Of a stretch of DNA of 16,208 nt, positions 1-6,427 are shown in pieces. Source of the stretch: Oscillospiraceae bacterium. Lineage in GTDB: Bacteria; Bacillota; Clostridia; Oscillospirales; Ruminococcaceae. The position numbers and the translations under genes were made by a program. The notes under the pieces are model-generated. The model saw only the letters and a list, made by a program, of their open reading frames with translations. It made no database searches and was not told the DNA's origin. Numbering within the stretch: position 1 is the first letter of the stretch; every line of letters begins with the position of its first letter. The stretch is taken from assembly GCA_019413245.1 (NCBI GenBank), contig DXNX01000049.1:1-16208 (forward strand), read 5' to 3'.

Positions 1-116
1 GTGGAGGCAGTGTCGCCGGTGGCGGCGGAGGAACCGCCGTTGCCGCCGCAGGCGGCCAGGCTCAGCGCCATGGCGCCGGTCATGCCCAACGCAAGTGCTT
101 TGTTGAACTTTTTCAT
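1..116 (-). CDS. Extracellular solute-binding lipoprotein, N-terminal fragment
   Basis: Only the first 38 codons are in the window; the gene continues past the left edge. The ATG is at 116-114 and is preceded by AAGGAGC about 6 bases upstream. The product begins MKKFNKALALG, then a hydrophobic stretch and a lipobox L20-A-A-C23, followed by a Gly/Ser/Ala/Thr linker. This is the standard start of a Gram-positive sugar-binding lipoprotein anchored by a diacylglyceryl cysteine outside the membrane. It is the third gene of the leftward operon after two permeases, so it is most likely the binding subunit of that CUT1 importer. The substrate cannot be judged because the ligand-binding domain is missing. 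The signal peptide and lipobox are seen; the family is inferred from context. Confidence 0.85.
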   Translation of the reverse strand, partial: MKKFNKALALGMTGAMALSLAACGGNGGSSAATGDTAS

Positions 117-147
117 CTTGTTGCTCCTTTTCATGTATGGTTACGGG

Positions 148-163
148 GACAGGTGACCCTGTC
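148..163 (-). other. Small stem-loop between permease and binding-protein genes
   Basis: GACAGG (148-153) and CCTGTC (158-163) form a 6-bp stem with a 4-base loop in the 68-base gap between the second permease and the binding-protein gene. It has no T-run, so it is not a terminator. Intergenic hairpins at this position in binding-protein operons can protect one part of the message and raise binding-protein output. That role is inference only. Confidence 0.3.
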
Positions 164-184
164 GGAATCCAAAGTGGGGAAAAA

Positions 185-1150
185 TCAGCCCTTGACGGCG
201 CCGATGGTCAGACCGGAAATGAAGTATTTCTGGAAGAAGGGATAGGCGCAGGCAATGGGGATGACGATGACCACCGCAATGGCCATGCGCACCGATTCGG
301 ACGGCATGGAGTTGCGGTACTGCTGCAGGCTCAGGCCGGCAGAGGGGTTGTTGGCGATGTAGTCCAGGTTCTTCATCATGTTGTTCAGCAGGGCCTGCAG
401 GCTGTACAGGTTGTTTTTGGAAATGTACAGGCTGGACTGGAACCAGTCGTTCCAGTAGCCGAAGGTCAGGAACAGACCGATGGTGGCGAACACGGGCTTG
501 GAGATGGGCACCACGATGCGGCTGAAGATGGTCAGCTGGGAGGCGCCGTCGATCTTGGCCGATTCAATGATGGAATCGGGGATGGTGGTGCGGAAGAAGG
601 TCTTGGATATGATGACGTTGAAGCTGGACACGGCCAGGGGCAGCACCAGACACCAGATGGTATCGTTGAGGTGGAGCAGGTTGGCCACGACCACATAGTT
701 GGCGATCATGCCGCCGTTGAAGATCATGGGGATGAAGACCACCCAGTTGAAGAAGTTGCGCAGGCGGTACTGCGGGCGGGAAAGCACATAGCCCATGGTG
801 GTGGTGAGCAGCACGCCCAGCACGGTGCCGATGACCGTGACCAGGATGGAGATGAACAGGGCGTGGGCGATGGTGCCGCGCTCGTTCCACAGGAACTGGT
901 AGGCGCTGAGGGAGAAGGTCTCGGGGATGAGGGCGTAGCCGTTCAGCCGGATGGATTCCTCCGAGCTGACCGAGATGATCACCACATAGAGCACCGGGAA
1001 CAGGCAAACAAAAGACAGAAGCACGAACAGGGCGTTGAACAGGCCGTTGGTCACCGGTTTGATCTGATTCAGGCGGAAGGCGGATTTGGCCTCCTCCTTT
1101 TCCAGAGCCTTTTCGGCCTTGCGGGAGGCGCGCTTTTCGGAAATGGTCAT
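185..1150 (-). CDS. Carbohydrate ABC transporter permease, YtcP/MalG type (CUT1)
   Basis: 321-residue integral membrane protein, one of two permease subunits of an oligosaccharide importer. The first ~25 residues are charged and rich in Lys and Glu (cytoplasmic). About six hydrophobic segments follow, beginning near residue 38. The BPD_transp_1 cytoplasmic loop (EAA loop), which contacts the ATPase, is at about 195-220 (ESAKIDGASQLTIFSRIVVP). The C-terminus GLTIGAVKG is typical of the YtcP/LplC branch. The start ATG at 1150 has a good RBS (AAGGAGG) in the 17-base gap after the upstream permease, so the two are translationally linked. The paralogue pair LplB+YtcP usually serves complex oligosaccharides, but the sugar is not readable from sequence. 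No ATPase gene is nearby. Confidence 0.93.
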   Translation of the reverse strand: MTISEKRASRKAEKALEKEEAKSAFRLNQIKPVTNGLFNALFVLLSFVCLFPVLYVVIISVSSEESIRLNGYALIPETFSLSAYQFLWNERGTIAHALFISILVTVIGTVLGVLLTTTMGYVLSRPQYRLRNFFNWVVFIPMIFNGGMIANYVVVANLLHLNDTIWCLVLPLAVSSFNVIISKTFFRTTIPDSIIESAKIDGASQLTIFSRIVVPISKPVFATIGLFLTFGYWNDWFQSSLYISKNNLYSLQALLNNMMKNLDYIANNPSAGLSLQQYRNSMPSESVRMAIAVVIVIPIACAYPFFQKYFISGLTIGAVKG

Positions 1151-1167
1151 CTTGTCTTCCTCCTTCC

Positions 1168-2139
1168 TCAGATGATGGCGCTGTCTTCATCGATCTTGGA
1201 AACGATGAAGTTGGTGAGCAGGATGGTGATGCAGCAGCAGGCGGCCTGGAACAGACCGGCAGCCGCCGTCTGGCCGACGCTGACCTGGCTCTGGATGCAC
1301 TGATAGATGTAGGTATCGAAGGTGCTGACCACGTTGTACAGGGAGTTGGGCACGCCCTGGGTGACCTGCCAGAACAGACCGAAGTCGGAGTAGAAGATCT
1401 TGCCGATGTTCAGGATGAACATCATGATGATCATGGGTTTGATGGAAGGGATGGTGATGAACTTGGCCTGCTGCCACTTGGTGGCGCCGTCCAGGATGGC
1501 GGCCTCATACAAAGTGGCGTCGATGCCGGTGATGCTGGCCAGGTAGACGACCATGTTGTAGCCCATGGACTTCCAGGTGGACATGAAGGTCAGGATGAAT
1601 GGCCAGTAGCTGGGCTGGGAGTACCACATGACCTTGTCCCCGCCGAAGAACTGGAGGATGTTGTTGGCCAGGCCCTTGTCCGGGTTCAGGAAGGCGTACA
1701 CGAAGTAGCTGACCACGACCCAGGACATGAAGTAAGGGAAGAACATCATGGTCTGGTAGCATTTGGAGGCGAACTTGGAGTACAGCTGGTTGATGATGAT
1801 GGCCAGGGTCACGGGCAGGACCAGGTTGATCACGATAAAGATCAGGTTGTACAGCAGGGTGTTGCGCAAGAGCATCCCGAAAGTGTTGCTGGTCAGGAAG
1901 AACTTGAAGTTCTTGAACCCGCACCAGTCGCTCTGGAACAGGCTGACCAGGAAGCCCTTGCCCGGCACCAGCTTGAATTCCTTGAACGAGATGATCAGGC
2001 CGAACATGGGCAGGTAGCAGAACACCGCAAACCAGATGGTCGCCGGCAGGCCCAGCAGGGTCAGCTCGGTATCATCCCGGGTCCAGTGCCGCCGCTTGCG
2101 CTGCAGCTGGGTGGCAGGTGCCGCCTTCTCCTTTTTCAT
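1168..2139 (-). CDS. Carbohydrate ABC transporter permease, LplB type (CUT1)
   Basis: 323-residue permease, first gene of the leftward operon. About six membrane segments begin near residue 28; the EAA loop is at about 212-235 (EAAILDGATKWQQAKFITIP). The segment LPMFGLIISFKEFKLVPG after the first membrane helix is characteristic of the LplB/YteP branch of CUT1 permeases. I chose the ATG at 2139 because GAAAGGAGCG ends about 7 bases upstream. A TTG six codons further upstream (2157) is in frame but would place the RBS inside the gene. Partner of the downstream YtcP-type permease; together they form the membrane channel of one importer. Expression is probably controlled by the divergent LacI regulator, since GTTAAC boxes lie in its leader. 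Confidence 0.93.
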   Translation of the reverse strand: MKKEKAAPATQLQRKRRHWTRDDTELTLLGLPATIWFAVFCYLPMFGLIISFKEFKLVPGKGFLVSLFQSDWCGFKNFKFFLTSNTFGMLLRNTLLYNLIFIVINLVLPVTLAIIINQLYSKFASKCYQTMMFFPYFMSWVVVSYFVYAFLNPDKGLANNILQFFGGDKVMWYSQPSYWPFILTFMSTWKSMGYNMVVYLASITGIDATLYEAAILDGATKWQQAKFITIPSIKPMIIMMFILNIGKIFYSDFGLFWQVTQGVPNSLYNVVSTFDTYIYQCIQSQVSVGQTAAAGLFQAACCCITILLTNFIVSKIDEDSAII

Positions 2140-2183
2140 GAGATTCGCTCCTTTCAAAACGAGTGTGCCGCTTGCGGCTGTCT

Positions 2184-2209
2184 GTTAACTTGCCGTTAAC
2201 TCGGTTAAC
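2184..2209. promoter_or_regulatory. Cluster of three GTTAAC boxes, candidate operator
   Basis: GTTAAC occurs at 2184-2189, 2195-2200 and 2204-2209. Start-to-start spacing is 11 and 9 bases, close to one helical turn, so the boxes face the same side of the DNA. They lie just downstream of the predicted start of the leftward transcript, in its leader. An imperfect GTTA...TAAC dyad (2235-2251) overlaps its -10 box, and a further GTTAAC (2386-2391) sits just upstream of the regulator's -35. The arrangement fits repressor sites for the adjacent LacI protein; the assignment is inference. Confidence 0.5.
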
Positions 2210-2243
2210 ATTTTGGGGCCGCACGTTTTCATTTGTTAGCTTA

Positions 2244-2272
2244 ATATTAACTATTTTCCGGACCAATGTCAA
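2244..2272 (-). promoter_or_regulatory. Sigma-A promoter of the leftward transporter operon
   Basis: Read on the minus strand: a perfect -35 TTGACA (2272-2267), a 17-base spacer, and -10 TAATAT (2249-2244). The expected transcript start is near 2237, giving a leader of roughly 100 bases before the ATG at 2139. TTAATATTAA, a 10-base palindrome, covers the -10. Confidence 0.75.
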
Positions 2273-2334
2273 CCGTCAATCTGCATAAAATTCCGACCTC
2301 TTTGTTGGCTCTGTCATTTTTTTGTATCTTTTCC

Positions 2335-2344
2335 AAAACGTTTT
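2335..2344. promoter_or_regulatory. AAAACGTTTT palindrome, candidate LacI/CcpA-type site
   Basis: A perfect 10-base palindrome with the central CG typical of LacI/GalR/CcpA operators. It sits about 60 bases upstream of both divergent -35 boxes. The flanks do not match a full cre consensus, so either CcpA or the local LacI protein could be the partner. Confidence 0.35.
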
Positions 2345-2398
2345 ATTCGTTTTGCTGAAACAGGCAAATTTCGATGTTTACTTTTGTTAACATGTATA

Positions 2399-2427
2399 TT
2401 GTCTTTTTTTATTCATAGCGGTATAAT
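2399..2427 (+). promoter_or_regulatory. Sigma-A promoter of the LacI regulator gene
   Basis: A -35-like TTGTCT (2399-2404), a 17-base spacer and a perfect -10 TATAAT (2422-2427). The expected start is near 2434, about 30 bases before the ATG at 2465. A GTTAAC box (2386-2391) abuts the -35 region, which would suit autoregulation. Confidence 0.7.
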
Positions 2428-2464
2428 GGAATCATTCTAAACAATTCAAATGGGGTGTACCATT

Positions 2465-3493
2465 ATGAGCAAACCCACCATGCAGGACATCGCGGACGCT
2501 CTGTCTACCTCCCGCATCTCGGTTTGGAAAGCATTGAACAACCGGCCCGGCGTATCCGACGCGCTGCGGCGCCAGATCCAGGCCAAAGCCGAAGAAATGG
2601 GCTATTTTCAGTCTGCCCGCCCGGTCCAGCCCGCACCGGAAGCGCCCCACGGCCGCAATGTGGCCGTGGTGGTCTGCCGGCCGGAGTCTTCCTTGTTCTG
2701 GATGCAGATCATCCACCAGATCGCCAAGGACCTTTCCTCCCAGGGCGTTAACCTGATGTATACTTACTTGCCTACCTCTTATAAAGAGGGTTACACCCTG
2801 CCCGCCAGCCTCACCGACGGGTCGGTGGAGGGGCTGATCGTACTGAATGTTTATTCACCGCCCCTTTTGCAGCTGCTGGCCGACCTGCCCCTGCCCAAGG
2901 TCTACCTGGACACCATCCCCTCCCTGCCCTTCTCCCGTTTACAGGGTGATCTTTTGTTGATCGAGGGCCGGGACCTCATCCGCCAGATCACCGGGCGGCT
3001 GCTGGACAAAGGCCACACCCGGCTGGGATTTCTGGGGGACGTGGAGTACGCCCAGACCAACACCGACCGGTACCGGGGCTTTCTGGATGCTTTTGCGGAG
3101 CGGGGCCTGACCCCTGACCCCAGCCTGTCCTTTACCGGACCGCTGGGTCTGCGCACCCACTACGAGGAGCTGAGCTATTTTCTGGAGCACCTCAAGACCC
3201 GGCCGGACGGCTTCGTCTGCGTCAGCGACTATATCGCCCACTTCATCCAGCGGTATTTTGAGGAGAACGGCACCGATCCGGAGGGCCGCATCGCCCTGAC
3301 CGGCTTTGACAACAACAGCGAATACCTGAACATTGCCGACCGCATCACCACCGTGGACGTACAGCCTAAGACTCTGGGCGCCCGGCTGGCCTCCAAGATC
3401 CTGTTCCTGATAGAGCACCCCAACCTGTCCCAGGAGGTCAGTTATGTGAGTTCGGAAATTTTGTACCGCGGCCTGCTGGCCGACGGCAGCTGA
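2465..3493 (+). CDS. LacI-family transcriptional regulator
   Basis: 342-residue DNA-binding regulator. The N-terminal LacI HTH is at about residues 4-50 (TMQDIADALSTSRISVWKAL then NNRPGVS, the hinge-side motif). A periplasmic-binding-protein-like sensor domain runs from about 65 to the end, including GRLLDKGHTRLGFLGD and the C-terminal half RIALTGFDNN. The recognition helix carries SVWK where most LacI proteins have TVSR, which marks a subfamily common in Clostridia. The ATG at 2465 was preferred over an in-frame ATG at 2450 because GGGG at 2452-2455 is suitably spaced and the protein then starts MSKPTMQDIA as in relatives. It is transcribed divergently from the importer operon, which it most likely controls in response to the imported sugar or a breakdown product; the ligand is unknown. 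Confidence 0.92.
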   Translation: MSKPTMQDIADALSTSRISVWKALNNRPGVSDALRRQIQAKAEEMGYFQSARPVQPAPEAPHGRNVAVVVCRPESSLFWMQIIHQIAKDLSSQGVNLMYTYLPTSYKEGYTLPASLTDGSVEGLIVLNVYSPPLLQLLADLPLPKVYLDTIPSLPFSRLQGDLLLIEGRDLIRQITGRLLDKGHTRLGFLGDVEYAQTNTDRYRGFLDAFAERGLTPDPSLSFTGPLGLRTHYEELSYFLEHLKTRPDGFVCVSDYIAHFIQRYFEENGTDPEGRIALTGFDNNSEYLNIADRITTVDVQPKTLGARLASKILFLIEHPNLSQEVSYVSSEILYRGLLADGS

Positions 3494-3548
3494 CCCACCC
3501 GAAATTTTCAAAATCCGAAAATCCCGGTTTGGCTCCGCCGGCAGGGTG

Positions 3549-3554
3549 TATACT
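3549..3554 (+). promoter_or_regulatory. Possible -10 box before the ABM gene
   Basis: TATACT at 3549-3554 lies 31 bases before the ATG at 3585. The -35 is poor: TTGGCT at 3529-3534 leaves only a 14-base spacer. The 91-base gap after the LacI gene has no clear terminator, so readthrough from the LacI promoter is an alternative. Confidence 0.3.
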
Positions 3555-3584
3555 GGCAGCAAACAAAAACGGAGGCGATCCTGC

Positions 3585-3884
3585 ATGAACGAAGTCATCA
3601 CCATCCACATTTTTTATACAGGGAGCAACGGCAGCGCCCGGGACTTTGCCCGGGAGATGACCGACAGCGGTCTGGTGGACAAGATCCGCGCCGAGGAAGG
3701 CAACCTGGGCTATGCTTACTACTATCCCGCCGAGGACCCGGAAACGGTGCTGCTCATCGACCGCTGGCGGGACCAGAGCGCCATCGACGCCCACCACAAG
3801 TCCGAAATGATGGGTGCCATTGCCGAGCTGCGCAAAAAGTATCATCTGAAAATGCGGGTAGAGCGTTTTCGTAACTTCGACTGA
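3585..3884 (+). CDS. ABM-domain protein, putative quinol monooxygenase
   Basis: 99-residue protein of the antibiotic biosynthesis monooxygenase (ABM/YgiN-like) fold. The pattern is a first strand (VITIHIFYTG), a helix, then LGYAYYYPAEDPETVLLIDR, W-R-D-Q-S-A-I-D-A-H-H, and a final strand KMRVERFRNF. The order strand, Glu-Gly-x-x-x-Tyr, W-x-x-x-x-x-x-x-x-H-H is that of the family. Members are small homodimers that act on quinones, heme or polyketides, or have no known substrate, so the reaction here is unknown. The start is set by GGAGG at 3571-3575, nine bases before the ATG. The gene stands between two sugar regulators and ends just before a bidirectional terminator, so its link to sugar metabolism is not evident. 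Confidence 0.82.
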   Translation: MNEVITIHIFYTGSNGSARDFAREMTDSGLVDKIRAEEGNLGYAYYYPAEDPETVLLIDRWRDQSAIDAHHKSEMMGAIAELRKKYHLKMRVERFRNFD

Positions 3885-3900
3885 ACCCTGCACAGACAGA

Positions 3901-3938
3901 AAAAGCCCCGGGCCGCCTTGCGGCGGCCCGGGGCTTTT
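3901..3938. terminator. Strong bidirectional intrinsic terminator
   Basis: A perfect 17-bp stem (3901-3917 with 3922-3938) around the tetraloop TTGC. The stem is GC-rich inside and has AAAA/TTTT at its ends, so each strand reads a stem followed by a T-run. It separates the convergent ABM and AraC genes, 16 bases after one stop codon and 9 after the other. Confidence 0.93.
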
Positions 3939-3947
3939 CTGTATCCG

Positions 3948-4823
3948 TCAGGGGTTTTCTTCGGGCTGGACAAAGTGGGTGGAGCGGTAATCCCGGGGGG
4001 CCATGCCGTACACCGACTTGAACGCCCGGGAAAAATGCAGCTGGTTGGCATAGCTGACCATGGCGCTGATAGCGCTGATGGGCAGGGTGCTTTCCTTCAG
4101 CAGCTGGGCCGCCCGGGCCATGCGGTAATGCAAAAGGAAAGCCTGGGGGCTTTCGCCCATGGTATCCCGGAAGACCTTGCCGAAATAGCTGCGGTTCAGC
4201 CCGCAGAAGGCGGCGATCTCCTCGATGGAGATGTCCCGCTGGTAGTTCTGCTCTATAAAGGAAAGAGCTTCTTTCATGTAGAAGTCCCGCAGGCGGCGCT
4301 GGCTCTGCTGCCGGTGACCGGCGCTGGACTGCACCAGCTGGTCCAGGAAGAGGAACCCCTGCCCGATGATGCGGATGGGGCTGGCCTGGGGATGGTTGAC
4401 GATGTACATCATCTGTTCCTGCAGAAGGCGCCCGGCCTCCCGGTTGACGGGGGTGTACACCGGCTGGCTGCGGCTGATGCCCGCCAGGCTTACACTCTCG
4501 CGGGCGCGCAGGCCATCGAACTCGATCCAGGTGTACTCCCAGGGGTCCTCCCGGTCGGCCACATAGGTGGTGGCCACCCCCGGCACGATGAGAAACCCGT
4601 GGCCCCCTTCTATCTTATAGGCCTGGTCATCCTCATACAGCACCCCCTTGCCTGAGATCACATAGTGGAACAGGTAGTGGTTGCGGGCGTGGGGACCATA
4701 GGAGTGCAGGGGCTCGGTGCGCTCCCACCCGTACTGGTACAGGTTCAGGTCCACGAACCGCTCGTCCTGGAACACATGGAATTTGAGCTTGTTTTCGGTC
4801 TGGATGTCGCTGTTTTGCTGCAT
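3948..4823 (-). CDS. AraC-family transcriptional regulator (MsmR-like)
   Basis: 291-residue regulator. The N-terminal half is an AraC-type cupin sensor; SYGPHARNHYLFHYVISGKG and GFLIVPG lie near residues 39-85. The C-terminal ~100 residues hold the double HTH: IEEIAAFCGLNRSYFGKVFR is the first, and PISAISAMVSYANQLHFSRA the second, followed by YGMAPRDYR, the family signature end. The start ATG at 4823 has GGGGAGG seven to eight bases upstream; a GTG three codons earlier overlaps that RBS and is less likely. It diverges from the raffinose-type operon, the position held by MsmR/RafR activators in related Firmicutes. It is therefore probably an activator responding to the imported alpha-galactoside or to melibiose or galactose; the ligand is inferred only. 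Confidence 0.9.
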   Translation of the reverse strand: MQQNSDIQTENKLKFHVFQDERFVDLNLYQYGWERTEPLHSYGPHARNHYLFHYVISGKGVLYEDDQAYKIEGGHGFLIVPGVATTYVADREDPWEYTWIEFDGLRARESVSLAGISRSQPVYTPVNREAGRLLQEQMMYIVNHPQASPIRIIGQGFLFLDQLVQSSAGHRQQSQRRLRDFYMKEALSFIEQNYQRDISIEEIAAFCGLNRSYFGKVFRDTMGESPQAFLLHYRMARAAQLLKESTLPISAISAMVSYANQLHFSRAFKSVYGMAPRDYRSTHFVQPEENP

Positions 4824-4861
4824 GACGGACACCTCCCCGTAATTTTTCTTGATTTTTTCTT

Positions 4862-4891
4862 ATTATATACCTTAATGCGTCCTGACTTCAA
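4862..4891 (-). promoter_or_regulatory. Promoter of the AraC-family regulator
   Basis: On the minus strand: -35 TTGAAG (4891-4886), an 18-base spacer and a perfect -10 TATAAT (4867-4862). The expected start is near 4855, giving a leader of about 32 bases before the ATG at 4823. Confidence 0.65.
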
Positions 4892-4943
4892 TAAAAAATA
4901 CAGGAAACCACTAAATTGAGATATAAAAACTGGCAGCAGGATA

Positions 4944-4972
4944 TTCACGCTTTCTTTGTCAGAATGTATAAT
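4944..4972 (+). promoter_or_regulatory. Promoter of the raffinose-type operon
   Basis: A perfect -10 TATAAT (4967-4972) with a weak -35 TTCACG (4944-4949) at 17 bases. A weak -35 is common for promoters that need an AraC-type activator. The expected start is near 4979, leaving a leader of about 155 bases. Confidence 0.6.
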
Positions 4973-4985
4973 AAAGCCGTCAGAT

Positions 4986-5037
4986 CGGGAAATTATTTGT
5001 GCATAGTGCACATTGCACAAAATTTCCCGGGTTTTTT
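4986..5037 (+). promoter_or_regulatory. Large dyad in the leader: operator or attenuator
   Basis: CGGGAAATT (4986-4994) pairs with AATTTCCCG (5021-5029). After a 2-base bulge, TTGTGCA (4997-5003) pairs with TGCACAA (5014-5020). The 10-base loop contains the self-complementary GTGCAC, centred on the same axis. A run of six T (5032-5037) follows two bases after the stem, as in an intrinsic terminator. It could be an AraC/repressor operator, a leader attenuator, or both. Confidence 0.6.
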
Positions 5038-5046
5038 CAGCACTTT

Positions 5047-5070
5047 GGCAAGGTCATTGAAGACCCTGCC
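5047..5070 (+). other. Second leader stem-loop
   Basis: GGCAAGGTC (5047-5055) pairs with GACCCTGCC (5062-5070) with one A-C mismatch and a 6-base loop ATTGAA. It follows the large dyad inside the untranslated leader and has no T-run. A weaker GCTGCC/GGCAGC pair (5071-5076 with 5091-5096) comes next. Confidence 0.35.
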
Positions 5071-5134
5071 GCTGCCGCACCGGCCGGGCTGGCAGCACCC
5101 CATGGCAAATGATCAGACAGGAGGAAAACATCTT

Positions 5135-6427
5135 ATGAACATCAAACGGAAGTTGCTTGCCGGTTTGATGGCAACGTGCGTCGCAGCCGGGCTTGGCACC
5201 GGGCTGACTGCCTGCGGTTCGGGCAGTTCGGACGGGAGCGTCAACCTGACGTTCCAGATCTGGGACGTGGCGCAGCGCGCCGGCATGCAGGCGATGTGTG
5301 ATGCCTACACGGCGGAACACCCCAATGTCCACATCGAAGTCCAGGTGACCAGCTGGGATGAATACTGGACCAAGCTGGAAGCCGCCGCCATGAGCAACCA
5401 GATGCCGGATATCTTCTGGATGCACACCAACGAGATCCTGAAGTACGCCGACAACGGGAAACTGGCGGACTGCTCTGACATTGTGGAGACGGAGCATTTC
5501 TCCGATATTTCCCTGGCCAATGCCAGCGGTTCGGACGGCAAACTGTATGCCGTGCCCAAGGACAAGGACACCGTCGGCCTTGTGTACAACAAGGAAATGT
5601 TTGATGAAGCGGGCGTTGCTTACCCCGATGAGACCTGGACCTGGGACGACCTGGTGGATGCTTCGCAGAAGATCTACGACGCCACCGGCAAGTACGGCTA
5701 CATGGCCTACGGCGACGACCAGCTGGGTTACTGGAACTTTGTGTATCAGGCGGGCGGCAGCATCCTGACCGAAGACAAGACCCGCGGCAATTTCCTGGAC
5801 CCCGCCACCAAGAAGGGCATGGAATTCTACATCGGCCTGCAGAACTATGACTGGTGCCCCGACCAGAACTACTTTGCGGAAACAGCCCCCGGCACCGCCT
5901 TCTTCTCCGAGAAGGGCGCCATGTTCCTGGAAGGCGACTGGAACATCCTGAGCGAGCTGCAGAACTATCCCGAGATGGTGGGCAAGTGGGACGTGGCTGT
6001 CCTGCCCGCCTGCCCCGATCCCGTCAGCGGCGACGGCCGGGCTTCCATCTCCAACGGCCTGAGCTACGCCACCAGCGCCACCAACAAACACATGGACATC
6101 GTCAAGGACGTGCTGAAGTTCTTCGGCAGTGAGGAAGGCCAGCGCATCCAGGGCGAGAGCGGCGCCGCCATCCCGGCTTACGAAGGCCTGGAAGAAACCT
6201 GGGTGGGCGTGTTCGACGAATATCCCATCAACGTGCAGCCCTTCATTGATATGTTTGATTACTGCGTCCAGAGCGTCAACAATGCGGCCCGCCCTGAATG
6301 GAAGAGCGAAGTCAGCGATACGCTGCTGAAGATCTACACCGGCGAGATGGACCTGGACACCGGCCTGCAGACCATGCAGAACGCCGTGGACGAAGCCAGT
6401 GCCGAATATTATGAGGAGGCAGACTAA
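5135..6427 (+). CDS. msmE: Sugar ABC transporter solute-binding lipoprotein (raffinose/MsmE type)
   Basis: 430-residue lipoprotein that captures the sugar outside the membrane and delivers it to the two downstream permeases. It has a basic N-terminus MNIKRKLL, a hydrophobic segment and lipobox L24-T-A-C27, then a Gly/Ser linker. The body is an SBP_bac_1 fold, with early AYTAEHPNVHIEVQVTSW, MPDIFWMHTNEILKYAD, and Trp/Tyr-rich segments that commonly stack on sugar rings. The ATG at 5135 is set by AGGAGG at 5119-5124; longer in-frame readings upstream would run through the leader and lose the signal peptide. The stop TAA shares its last base with the next ATG. The next genes include an alpha-galactosidase, so raffinose-family oligosaccharides or melibiose are the likely cargo; this is inferred from context. 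Confidence 0.92.
   Translation: MNIKRKLLAGLMATCVAAGLGTGLTACGSGSSDGSVNLTFQIWDVAQRAGMQAMCDAYTAEHPNVHIEVQVTSWDEYWTKLEAAAMSNQMPDIFWMHTNEILKYADNGKLADCSDIVETEHFSDISLANASGSDGKLYAVPKDKDTVGLVYNKEMFDEAGVAYPDETWTWDDLVDASQKIYDATGKYGYMAYGDDQLGYWNFVYQAGGSILTEDKTRGNFLDPATKKGMEFYIGLQNYDWCPDQNYFAETAPGTAFFSEKGAMFLEGDWNILSELQNYPEMVGKWDVAVLPACPDPVSGDGRASISNGLSYATSATNKHMDIVKDVLKFFGSEEGQRIQGESGAAIPAYEGLEETWVGVFDEYPINVQPFIDMFDYCVQSVNNAARPEWKSEVSDTLLKIYTGEMDLDTGLQTMQNAVDEASAEYYEEAD

Larger units (their letters stand above)
2140..2464. promoter_or_regulatory. Divergent control region between importer operon and LacI regulator
   Basis: This 325-base gene-free region is AT-rich compared with the flanking genes. It holds a promoter in each direction, four GTTAAC boxes plus one imperfect GTTA/TAAC dyad, and an isolated AAAACGTTTT palindrome; each is listed separately. 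No small ORF with a credible RBS is visible in it. Confidence 0.75.
4824..5134. promoter_or_regulatory. Divergent control region and structured leader of the raffinose-type operon
   Basis: This 311-base gene-free stretch holds a promoter for the AraC gene, a promoter for the rightward operon, a large dyad just after the predicted rightward start, and a second leader hairpin. Each is listed separately. An ORF can be read rightward through the region in frame with the binding protein, but it has no RBS and crosses the palindrome. Confidence 0.7.

Noticed and set aside
137..1303. 388-codon plus-strand frame at the left end
   Set aside because: It lies opposite two permease genes, is low in complexity and rich in Gly, Asp, His and Val, and has no RBS.
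2747..2752. A fifth GTTAAC inside the LacI coding sequence
   Set aside because: It is isolated and within codons for Val-Asn; a role as an auxiliary operator is possible but not supported by spacing or symmetry.
4916..5134. Upstream extension of the binding-protein gene
   Set aside because: It would pass through the promoter -10 and the large dyad, has no RBS, and would bury the signal peptide and lipobox inside the protein.
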